Source of the DNA: Bog-473 sp963755495
Lineage (GTDB): Bacteria; Actinomycetota; Acidimicrobiia; Acidimicrobiales; RAAP-2
Assembly: GCA_963755495.1 (NCBI GenBank)
Contig: CAVWJS010000006.1
Span: 1,488,001-1,552,000, forward strand
Direction: 5' to 3'
Length of the DNA: 64,000 bases
The notes under the pieces are model-generated. The model had not been told where the DNA came from and searched no databases. It worked only from the letters and a program-made list of their open reading frames with translations. Numbering within the stretch: the stretch's first letter is position 1; every line of letters begins with the position of its first letter. Positions 17,660 to 24,623 of the stretch are shown in pieces. A program made the translations under genes and the position numbers.

Positions 17660-17893
17660 GACCCTCTGAGGTTGCACAAAGGCCGCCCCACCCGTGCCGT
17701 AACGGGGCCACCCCAGACCCTGCGACTGGCGGTCCATATCGACGGACAGAGCTTGGGCCTGTTGCTCGCTTCAGCGCAGAAACCGACGTAGCACGTTCCG
17801 CAGTCCCAGGATCTTGACATAGTCATCGTGGGACAGTCCCATGAGCGATCGGCTCGATCGCAACCCGTCAGCCGAAGCGCAGCCTTGGCAAGA

Positions 17894-18751
17894 TCAGCCT
17901 CGCGGGCCGCCCGGCCACTTCAAGAGCGAGCCGGCATCGACCCGCAGCTGCTGGCCGGTGACATAACGCGACTCATCGCTGGCGAAGTAAAGGACCGCGT
18001 TGGAGATATCGACTGGCTCCACGTACGGGATGGGCATCGCCTGGAACGTCATGAAGGCGGGGAGGACGTCCTCCCGAGTTGGGTTCTCCAGATCGGGCCG
18101 AAACACGTGGTATAGCTCGTCGTTATGCAGAAGATGCGTGTTGCAGTTCGTCGGGTGGATGGTGTTTACGCGGATCATCTTCGGCGCCAACACCAAGGCC
18201 ATCTGCTCGCTGTAACCGACGAGGGTCTTCTTTGACCAGCCGTACCCATTGCCGCCATTCCCCAGGTTGCTCGTGGTGTTGTCCATCAGGCCAGCAGTAG
18301 AGCCGGTAATCACGACCGAGCCACCGTTCTGCAAATGGGGGATCGACACCGCCACCGTGTTCATCACGCCGATGAGGTCCACGTCGGTGGAGTCGACGAA
18401 GTCCATCGGGTCGCCGGAGCCGCCCATCGGGCAGATGCCGGCGTTGGCGACCACCGTGTCAAGATGCCCGAGCTCTCGGACACCCTCCTCCACAGCACTG
18501 CGCAGCTCGTCCCGCTCCCGCACATCGGCTTGCCGGGACACAATGCGCCGGTCGAGTTGTTCGACCAAGCGGACCGTCTCCTCGAGATCCTCCGGCGTCG
18601 CAAGGGGATAGAGGTTCGAAGCAATCTGCTTGCACAGATCGATCGCGATAATGTCCGCGCCTTCCTCAGCCAGGCGTACCGCGTGGCTCCGTCCTTGGCC
18701 ACGCGCGGCCCCGGTCACGAAGGCGACCTTTCCTTCCATCCGTCCCGTCAT
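17894..18751 (-). CDS. SDR family oxidoreductase of the mycofactocin-coupled type
   Basis: A 285-residue short-chain dehydrogenase: TGAARGQG nucleotide motif, NAG strand, a TGS serine and YGWSK (YxxxK) catalytic residues. The AIDLCKQIASNLYPLATPED insert and the RQADVRE region are characteristic of mycofactocin-dependent SDRs, which keep NAD bound and pass electrons to the peptide-derived cofactor mycofactocin. The start has AAGGAGG 10 nt upstream. Its start overlaps the stop of an upstream relic by ATGA. No mycofactocin biosynthesis gene is in the window. Confidence 0.8.
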   Translation of the reverse strand: MTGRMEGKVAFVTGAARGQGRSHAVRLAEEGADIIAIDLCKQIASNLYPLATPEDLEETVRLVEQLDRRIVSRQADVRERDELRSAVEEGVRELGHLDTVVANAGICPMGGSGDPMDFVDSTDVDLIGVMNTVAVSIPHLQNGGSVVITGSTAGLMDNTTSNLGNGGNGYGWSKKTLVGYSEQMALVLAPKMIRVNTIHPTNCNTHLLHNDELYHVFRPDLENPTREDVLPAFMTFQAMPIPYVEPVDISNAVLYFASDESRYVTGQQLRVDAGSLLKWPGGPRG

Positions 18752-18930
18752 TTGCGTGTGGCCTCCTTGGTGACATCCAGTCCGAGGATGTCGATGTCCC
18801 TCACCATATACGCGGCGCGCTGGACAACGGCGTTGATCTCTGCTCCCCGCATCGCTATCGAAGGTAAGACCCATCTCATCGGCAACCAAGACATCAAACC
18901 CTGAAGAGCGTGTTGTCTCCAGGATTGGCA
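18748..18930 (-). pseudogene. Unidentified gene remnant coupled to the SDR
   Basis: Two overlapping frames together give FDVLVADEMGLTFDS and then IAMRGAEINAVVQRAAYMVR followed by DIDILGLDVTKEATRK and a stop that overlaps the SDR start (ATGA). The frame change around 18860 suggests a one-base shift in what was the 3' end of a real gene. I do not recognise the family. Confidence 0.5.
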
Positions 18931-19139
18931 TCCCTCCGTGGCAGAAGAATCACAAGATTGGTGCCCATCCGCCAACGCATCTTCTGAGATGTTGTGGTTT
19001 GCTGTGGCCAACAACGCCCGACCCGATTCGAGTTGGCCAATGACGAAGGACGTCGCGATCGGCGTAAACCACAGCGTTGTCGCCAGCTGTCCGTGTCATC
19101 TCAACCAGCAGAACGATCGACCGAGCGAGATCGCTTGGG

Positions 19140-19285
19140 ATTCCATCGAACGTGAGGAAGTCACTCTCGGCAGACCACTTCCCCGCCTACTTACGAAAGA
19201 GTTTTCCCTGGTAGACCCTAGTGTCGGAGGGGGGACTGCAACCATAACTACACCACAAGCCTGGGCGATGAAGTGGGCGGCCTAA
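19140..19285 (+). pseudogene. Serine recombinase C-terminal remnant (tail copy b)
   Basis: The last codons before the stop encode VGGGTATITTPQAWAMKWAA, nearly the same as VGGGTATISTPIWQSEWAA of the copy at 37.5 kb. The core GTGTCGGAGG is at 19221-19230. The upstream part is too decayed to align. The stop overlaps that of the convergent small gene at 19282. Confidence 0.7.
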
Positions 19286-19518
19286 TCGGCGCCCTTCTCT
19301 TCCGTCAGTTCCTCGGGTAACTCGGGCAAGTCCCATTCCTGCGTGGCTCCCCCGATGGGTCCTATCGGAGGACGCAGAGGCTGCTGGCGGTGAAGGTCTA
19401 GGAACGATTGGCACTCTTCGATGAGTTCGGGATCCCCCGACCCGTCCTGGTGAGTGTCGAGGTATTCCTGCGCCTCTTTGGAATTAACCGGGCGCCACTC
19501 TGTCGGCCAGTCAGTCAT
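19282..19518 (-). CDS. Hypothetical protein, 78 residues
   Basis: An acidic, proline-rich soluble protein (MTDWPTEWRPVNSKEAQEYL at the start, LPELPEELTEEKG near the end). There is no recognised domain and no clear ribosome site. It is convergent with tail copy b and would be a cargo gene of this array. Confidence 0.45.
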   Translation of the reverse strand: MTDWPTEWRPVNSKEAQEYLDTHQDGSGDPELIEECQSFLDLHRQQPLRPPIGPIGGATQEWDLPELPEELTEEKGAD

Positions 19519-19590
19519 CGCGGCGACCGTACACCCGCCTCCCCCTCTCGCTGCGTCTGGGCTCGCGAGAGTGCGCCAGGCGGGCGTGTG

Positions 19591-19773
19591 TCAGCTCCAG
19601 AGAATGGCGGCCGCCAGAAGGGCCAACCCGGCCGAGATCAGCACGGCGTAGTAAGTACGCGTAGTCACGGCGACCAAAGCGGCCACGATGAAAACGATCA
19701 GGGCGATGAGCGCCAAGAGCTGCTCGGTGTTAACGCTTGGGGTGACGATGGTGGCGAAATTGGCGAGGTTCAT
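19591..19773 (-). CDS. Small membrane protein, 60 residues
   Basis: Two membrane helices: LLALIALIVFIVAALVAVTT and AVLISAGLALLAAAILWS. The C-terminal half is repeated, on the opposite strand, by the fragment at 20428-20530 (AVLIAGGLAVLAAAILWS). No function is known. The start lacks an obvious ribosome site. Confidence 0.55.
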   Translation of the reverse strand: MNLANFATIVTPSVNTEQLLALIALIVFIVAALVAVTTRTYYAVLISAGLALLAAAILWS

Positions 19774-19855
19774 TTTTCAGGTTTAGCTCACTTCCCGTCT
19801 CCATGCTCAAGAGAACAACCGGCCGAGCGTTCGCTACGAGGTCCCACGGACTCGC

Positions 19856-19988
19856 ATGTGTACGCCGTATCCTTTCCCCGCGTGGAACCAGAGCTCGTCG
19901 GGTTTTCCCTGGTCAAACCTGGTGTCGGAGGGTAGACGTCTCCATAATCCGACTGGAGATTGTTTCCCTGGCCATCGCCCTAAACCGG
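19856..19988 (+). repeat. Recombinase tail copy c with downstream repeat
   Basis: The frame ends in FPRVEPELVGFSLVKPGVGG, a decayed version of the tail seen at 16262. The core GTGTCGGAGG is at 19922-19931, followed by an AGACGTCT palindrome and the repeat shared with 16919-16961 and 24415-24463. No intact recombinase gene is attached. Confidence 0.65.
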
Positions 19989-20111
19989 CACTGAAGGGGG
20001 GCGCCCTCGCCAGGCGAATTTGCGCCATGGGGGACCTTTGCCTCTATGTGCCGCCGCACAACTGAACGAGGCTCGATTCATGAAGCCAATTCAGCCGTCA
20101 GTGGAACCTCG

Positions 20112-20414
20112 ATGATGCACAACCACCCCTCCTACTATGACAACGGCGGAACCCACTGGGTTCTGTGGATCGTCATTATCCTGGTCATGGTGGCGTTCTC
20201 CGGCATCTTGGCCTGGGCGGTCGTCAGCCTCATTCGTCAGCGAGATGGTCAGCGCCTCGGAGGAGTCCCATTACCTCCCACCGGTGGCACCAGCAGCCCA
20301 AACCCGTTGCAGATTCTCGACGAACGTCTCGCTCGTGGTGAGATCGAGATCGACGAGTACACCCGTCGCCGAGACCTCATCCGGGGAGCCGGTCCAGCCA
20401 CGCCATCCGGATGA
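20112..20414 (+). CDS. SHOCT domain membrane protein
   Basis: A 100-residue protein: one membrane helix (WVLWIVIILVMVAFSGILAW) followed by a linker and a C-terminal SHOCT motif (LQILDERLARGEIEIDEYTR). SHOCT proteins are small membrane-associated proteins of poorly known role, often near stress or transport genes. The ATG at 20112 is chosen because the longer frame has no transmembrane-type start and shadow composition. Confidence 0.75.
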   Translation: MMHNHPSYYDNGGTHWVLWIVIILVMVAFSGILAWAVVSLIRQRDGQRLGGVPLPPTGGTSSPNPLQILDERLARGEIEIDEYTRRRDLIRGAGPATPSG

Positions 20415-20427
20415 GGCGGTGATCCGG

Positions 20428-20530
20428 GATCATCGCCTCGATTGTCGCTGCATTGGCGACACGGGCCCACTACGCCGTGCTGATCGCTGGCGGCCTGGCT
20501 GTGCTGGCTGCCGCCATCCTCTGGAGCTGA
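20428..20530 (+). pseudogene. Truncated second copy of the small membrane protein at 19591
   Basis: The frame reads IVAALATRAHYAVLIAGGLA then VLAAAILWS and a stop, matching the last 33 residues of the protein at 19591-19773. The N-terminal helix is missing and a stop lies upstream, so it is a 5'-truncated, inverted duplicate. Confidence 0.75.
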
Positions 20531-20553
20531 CCGGGTCCCCAGACACGACGTAA

Positions 20554-20571
20554 GGCGTCCCTAAGGACGCC
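20554..20571. terminator. Hairpin terminator after the truncated membrane gene
   Basis: GGCGTCC (20554-20560), a CTAA loop and GGACGCC (20565-20571) form a perfect 7-bp stem 24 bp after a stop codon. There is no T-tract, which is common for actinobacterial terminators. Confidence 0.5.
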
Positions 20572-20728
20572 AATCGCACCAGTGCACCCCGATTCCGCCG
20601 CCTGTCCACAAGCTGCCCAGCCCACGGTGCTGCCAAGGTGTGGACCGGTTGCCGGCGGGCCGCTTCAGAGGCGACGACCCATCTTGCACGTCATGGACCC
20701 GATATGAATTGGACTTATCACCCACGAC

Positions 20729-22127
20729 GGCAACGTCCCCCAGAGTGGTGGGCTTTGATGTGAGTCCGAGGGTCCACCCATAAGGGGGCCAGCGGCGTGA
20801 TCCTCGGTGTGTTCCTGTCCGAACGCACCAAAGGAGTACACACCGATGGCCCTTGACCAGTCTGTCCTGTCCGAGCTGCTTGCCGCCTTCCAATCGGGCG
20901 AAGGGCTCGATCTGATCCGAGAATCGGTCCGTCTCGTCTGCCAGGAGTTGATCGAGACCGAACTGTCCGCGTTGATCGGCGCTGAGCGTTATGAGCGCAG
21001 CGACGACCGCACCAACGAACGTAACGGGCACCGCAGCCGGGTGCTCACCACCAAGGCCGGCGACGTCGACCTGGCTATCCAAAATTGCGCCGCGGGAGCT
21101 TCTTCCCTTCAATCCTCGAGCCCCGTCGGCGCATCGATCTGGCCCTCTATGCCGTGGTCATGGAGGCTTACGTCCACGGGGTCTCAACCCGGGCCGTCGA
21201 CGACCTGGTCGAGGCCATGGGCTCGAGAGCGGGAATCTCCAAGTCCGAGGTCAGTCGGATCTGTGCCGGCCTCGACGAGGCGGTCGGAGCCTTCCGGGGA
21301 CGCCGGCTCGACCATGTCCGGTTCCCCTACATCTGGCTGGATGCCACCTACCTGCATGTGCGCGCCGATCACCAGGTGACCTCCAAGGCCGTGGTCGTCG
21401 CCACCGGTGTCACCGAGGACGGCCGCCGTGAAATCTTGGGCATCGAGATCGGCGACTCCGAAGACGAGGCCTTTTGGCGTGAGTTCTTGCGTGGGCTCAA
21501 ACGCCGGGGGCTCGCCGGTGTGCGTCTCGTCATCTCCGACCAGCATGCAGGTTTGGTGGCCGCCATCCGGCGTTGCTTCCAAGGGGCGGGCCACCAACGC
21601 TGCCGGGTGCACTTTGCCCGCAACTTGTTGGCCAACATCCCCAAGGGCCACCAAGAGATGGTCTCGGCCGCCTTTCGCACGATCTTTGCCCAGGTGAGCC
21701 CCGAGGAAATCTCCGCCCAATGGGATCACGTGGCGAACATGCTCACCGAACGTTTCGACAAGGCTGCCACGCTGATGCTGCGGGCCAAAGAAGAAGTGCT
21801 GGCTTTCCGCTCGTTCCCCCGAGTCCACTGGCGCCAAATCTGGAGCACCAATCCGCTCGAGCGCCTCAACAAAGAGATCAAGCGCCGCAGCCGCGTCGTC
21901 GGGATCTTTCCCAACGAACAAGCCGCCATCCGACTCTGCGGTGCCGTCGTCCTTGACATCAACGACGAGTGGGCTTCCGCCGAACGGCGGTACTTCTCAG
22001 AAGTGTCTATGGCAGATCTCTACCCGCCGCGCGATGATGACGATGCGACACCCGGAGAGCCGTGCGTGCCGAGTGATCGCCACCGGGGATGACAGCCTCA
22101 ATCCCCACCACTTCGTGGGACGTGCCT
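20729..22127 (+). mobile_element. IS256-family (Mutator-type) insertion sequence, 1399 bp
   Basis: The element is bounded by an exact 8-bp target duplication, CCCACGAC (20721-20728 and 22128-22135). Terminal inverted repeats start at GGCAACGTCCC (left) and AGGCACGTCCC (right, reverse complement) and continue with GTGGTGGG in both. About 26 bp align with few mismatches. The single transposase gene is frameshifted, so the element is probably no longer self-mobile. The intact target duplication indicates a simple insertion with no later rearrangement at its ends. Confidence 0.93.
20846..22092 (+). pseudogene. IS256-family transposase, frameshifted
   Basis: The protein begins MALDQSVLSELLAAFQSGEG in one frame and continues from RRGSFFPSILEPRRRIDLAL in another. 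The two halves join if one base is restored near 21080 (ATCCAAAATTG, expected ATCCC). The DDE residues are all visible in the second half: WLDATY, VISDQHAG and the glutamate of STNPLERLNKEIKRR. The coding content is otherwise complete (about 415 codons). Confidence 0.9.
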
Positions 22128-22245
22128 CCCACGACAGCACTGGAGGCTCGCAATGTCCGTCGTTCTCACAGTGCAAATGCCCATTGCGTAATCCCCGCTC
22201 CTCGAGTGAACACCATGCGATTGTTGGAGACCCCCGAAGGACGAA

Positions 22246-22265
22246 GGCGGCCCCGTAGGGCCGCC
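22246..22265. terminator. Hairpin terminator of the small-membrane-protein operon
   Basis: GGCGGCCC (22246-22253), a CGTA loop and GGGCCGCC (22258-22265) form a perfect 8-bp stem 35 bp past the stop at 22300. On the minus strand a weak pyrimidine tract follows. Confidence 0.6.
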
Positions 22266-22299
22266 TGTCGTTCCAAGGTTCAGTAGACCCAACTCTTTG

Positions 22300-22464
22300 T
22301 CACCATCGGTAGAATCGGTGACTCCCGGCAGACTCACCGCGCCCAATCGCCATTCCCGCGAGCCATAGCACCAGGAGCACGGCGGCGATAATCCACAAGA
22401 AATGAACCGTGAACCCGAGGCCAAAGACAATCAGCACGATCAAAAGTGCCAGTATCAGTACCAT
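22300..22464 (-). CDS. Small hydrophobic membrane protein
   Basis: A 54-residue protein, MVLILALLIVLIVFGLGFTV, then a second helix and a C-terminal HRFYRW. It resembles the actinobacterial 'hydrophobic protein' family ending in (W/F)YRW, often induced by stress. AGGAGAG lies just upstream of the ATG. A longer frame through this stop is rejected because its first 44 residues are the shadow of the preceding gene. It is the last gene of a three-gene operon. Confidence 0.75.
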   Translation of the reverse strand: MVLILALLIVLIVFGLGFTVHFLWIIAAVLLVLWLAGMAIGRGESAGSHRFYRW

Positions 22465-22474
22465 TTGTCTCTCC

Positions 22475-22735
22475 TTACCTGTAGGTGTCTTCGCGCTGGA
22501 CAACGTTTCCTCTGCCGTCATCGACGACGGTTCGATGCCTTCCCGTGCTCGCCATCGCCATTGCAATGAGTGAGAGGACGGCTCCAACCGCACCAACGAT
22601 CATCAAGATGACGCCGACAGTGTGAATATTGAAGCCGTGTTGAAGCGTGTTCACGGTTCACGCGAAACGCAGGATCGCCCCCGCCGCGAAAACCACGATG
22701 CTTGTTGCTAAACCAGCACCACTAACCCCATTCAC
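22475..22735 (-). pseudogene. DUF6458-like membrane protein with an in-frame TGA
   Basis: A GTG at 22735 with an excellent AAAAGGAGG site opens a frame (SGAGLATSIVVFAAGAILRFA) that meets TGA at 22658-22660. It continues in the same frame as GFNIHTVGVILMIVGAVGAV and on to a VVQREDTYR end and a TAA stop. The two parts together have the usual two-helix layout and length (86 residues) of this small actinobacterial family. A TGG-to-TGA nonsense change is the simplest reading. The second part has its own GTG at 22654 and could be made alone (59 residues). Confidence 0.7.
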
Positions 22736-22746
22736 GTTTCCTCCTT

Positions 22747-22932
22747 TTAGGACTGAGGATGTGTTACCCACAAAACAGCTGGATTCACGTCTCCCCAACC
22801 ATGTCGAATGCTGACACCTGTCACGACGCCAGGACCAGCATTTGGCGCAGCCTCGGCGATGGCTCGCAAGACTCTCTTGGAAAACCGCCGACGAGAAGGG
22901 CCATTGCCTCTCATTCTTGTTGACCAATCCAC
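22747..22932 (-). CDS. Small basic hypothetical protein, first gene of the operon
   Basis: A 61-residue frame, MDWSTRMRGNGPSRRRFSKR, ending GWGDVNPAVLWVTHPQS. The GTG start at 22932 has AGGAGG only 2 nt away; an ATG at 22914 is an alternative. Its stop directly precedes the ribosome site of the next gene, which supports a real operon. No family was recognised. Confidence 0.5.
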   Translation of the reverse strand: MDWSTRMRGNGPSRRRFSKRVLRAIAEAAPNAGPGVVTGVSIRHGWGDVNPAVLWVTHPQS

Positions 22933-22940
22933 ATCCTCCT

Positions 22941-22956
22941 AGGGCCAAAGGTCCCT
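22941..22956. promoter_or_regulatory. DevR/DosR-like dyad before the small-membrane-protein operon
   Basis: AGGGCCAAAGGTCCCT is a near-perfect 16-bp dyad; its reverse complement AGGGACCTTTGGCCCT matches the core of the actinobacterial hypoxia/redox DevR-type box. It lies 9 nt before the GTG at 22932 and touches the ribosome site, so it could bind a regulator or act in the transcript. Confidence 0.5.
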
Positions 22957-23478
22957 GGAGTTGACCTAGCTGGGGCACCCGTTCCCCTCGGCCTACGGCC
23001 GCAGCGGCAACCGCATGGTTGGGAGACTCGGTGTAACTTTCGCCCGCCTCTTAACTGCAGATGGAGACCCAATGGCCTGCCAGTTGTAGTACTCGCTCGC
23101 GTAGAGCTCAACACGTTTGGATCGACCCACAAAGGGTCAGCGCCACTCATGATTCGCCTTATCGGCATCGTCGCCGTCATCCTTTCTTTCCACGGCGCCG
23201 TTGTGATCCGCTGAACGCCGAGAGGCGTAGTGCCGTGAACGCGAACTAACGTCTGCTCACGTACTGCAGTGAAATCGGACGTTGTGCATCTTGAGTAGCG
23301 ACCCGATCACTCGGGGAACTGCACTCTTTCGTTGGTGGTGGAATGGTCGCCCGCAGTAGTCCCCCACCTTCATCCAAAGATCGTGTTGGTGTCACCGTAG
23401 ATTCGCACCTCTTTGGGTAAGAACCTTGGGAGAGCCATCCACGTTGCAACCTTGCCGTTGCAGAAATGTGGATGCGAA
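22957..23478. other. Intergenic region with one tiny frame and a hairpin
   Basis: A 21-codon frame (23149-23214, MIRLIGIVAVILSFHGAVVI at its start) is followed at once by a 5-bp hairpin with a GAGA tetraloop (23215-23228). The frame could be a leader or a truncated membrane gene. No other gene is convincing in this 522-bp stretch. Confidence 0.3.
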
Positions 23479-24167
23479 GGCACCCCAGACAGATCGCGCT
23501 GGGCTGCGAATGTTGAATGATCCTCTTCTAGCGTCTTAGTCTGAGCGACGATCAGGTCGCTGCTCTAAGCATGAACGTAATCGGCGGGCACGAGCCGGTT
23601 TGTGCTGTGCCAGTCACCTCGAACCCGTATCGCTCGTAGAAGGAGATGGTGCGTGGATTCGGAGTTTCCAGATAGGTAGGAAGCCGGTCCGTATCGGCGA
23701 AATTGACGAGGCAGTCGTCCATCAACTCGCCTCCGACCCCCTGTCCCTGTAGGGCAGCGTCTACCCCGAACCATGGTAGATACCAGTGCGGGTACTTGGG
23801 ATGAGCTGCATCCATTTGTTGGAGAACGGCGAAGGTATCGCCGTGTTTGTCCGCCGAGACCGTCTCCGAGAGCACTTCACCAATGGCATCGCCGTCAGGT
23901 TCTGTGCCTGGAGGTAGCCAGAGGGCAACAGCGGAGTACTCGCCAAGACGCCACACAGTCTGTTCGTCAAACGCCCTACCGCCGAACGCCTCCAAGAACT
24001 GAGGGAAGTACGTCAGATACTCGGACAACTCGGGATAGAGCCAGCGTTCGACCGGGTCATCCGTGAACGCTGAGACCAGAGTTTGATAGGCCGTCGCCTT
24101 CTCGGTCTTGGGCACAGGCGCAAACGACAAGCCACTCACCATGAATACGCTATGACACCCCCCGAAC
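23479..24167. repeat. 689-bp direct repeat, copy 2
   Basis: This matches 16971-17659 in the same orientation, with sharp ends on both sides. The flanks are unrelated to those of copy 1. The second copy lies 228 bp before recombinase tail copy d. Confidence 0.95.
23552..24142 (-). CDS. GNAT family N-acetyltransferase, copy 2
   Basis: This gene encodes the same protein as the one at 17044 (196 residues, acetyl-CoA motif LQGQGVGGELM). Because both copies keep an open frame with no seen differences, the duplication must be recent or maintained by gene conversion. Confidence 0.8.
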   Translation of the reverse strand: MVSGLSFAPVPKTEKATAYQTLVSAFTDDPVERWLYPELSEYLTYFPQFLEAFGGRAFDEQTVWRLGEYSAVALWLPPGTEPDGDAIGEVLSETVSADKHGDTFAVLQQMDAAHPKYPHWYLPWFGVDAALQGQGVGGELMDDCLVNFADTDRLPTYLETPNPRTISFYERYGFEVTGTAQTGSCPPITFMLRAAT

Positions 24168-24394
24168 TCTCGCTCACTATTCAATGCCCAGAGGAGACCA
24201 CTCGCTACGCCGCCCACGCTGACTTCCTTCGTGAGGCGATCGACGGCAAGGTTGGCGAGAAATCAGGGTCGGAGACGCGTCGTGACCGAGCGAATCAGGA
24301 ATTCGACTGTTCAATTTGCGGGGTGTCTTTCGACAACCAATCCTGCTTCCAGATTTACGGAGGTAAAACAACCCCCTGACCTGGGATTTCTGTG

Positions 24395-24463
24395 GTGTCG
24401 GAGGGGGGACGGGGCCAAACTCCGACCGGAGATTGTCCCGCTGGACTTCCCCCCAAATCCGGC
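24395..24463 (+). repeat. Recombinase tail/att-like repeat copy d
   Basis: The core GTGTCGGAGG (24395-24404) is followed by GGGGAC and then CTCCGACCGGAGATTG, the diverged form of the downstream repeat of copies c and i. GTCGGAG and CTCCGAC form a perfect 7-bp inverted repeat across the site. Confidence 0.6.
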
Positions 24464-24465
24464 AG

Positions 24466-24623
24466 GTAGCTCCAGTGGATCGACCGGCGACTCGATGATT
24501 CCGTAATGCTGGTGGAAGTTCCTCGCCCTTTCGTCCTTTGGAGTCGATGAGGAGCACCCTGACGCCGACATCGTTCGCAACGTCGAAGCCTTGAGCATGA
24601 AATTTAGGCGGCGTTATGTTCAA
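24466..24623 (-). pseudogene. Remnant of a TacT-like GNAT toxin
   Basis: Joining two frames gives GFDVANDVGVRVLLIDS and KDERARNFHQHYGIIESPVD, the typical C-terminal end of toxin-type GNAT acetyltransferases (VRALLVHA...DEARAFYxxFGFxxSPxDP). A one-base shift near 24535 separates the halves, and the N-terminal half is absent. Confidence 0.65.

Noticed and set aside
17660..23478. Composite transposon bounded by the two GNAT copies
   Set aside because: The copies carry no transposase or inverted ends, and no target duplication flanks the pair.
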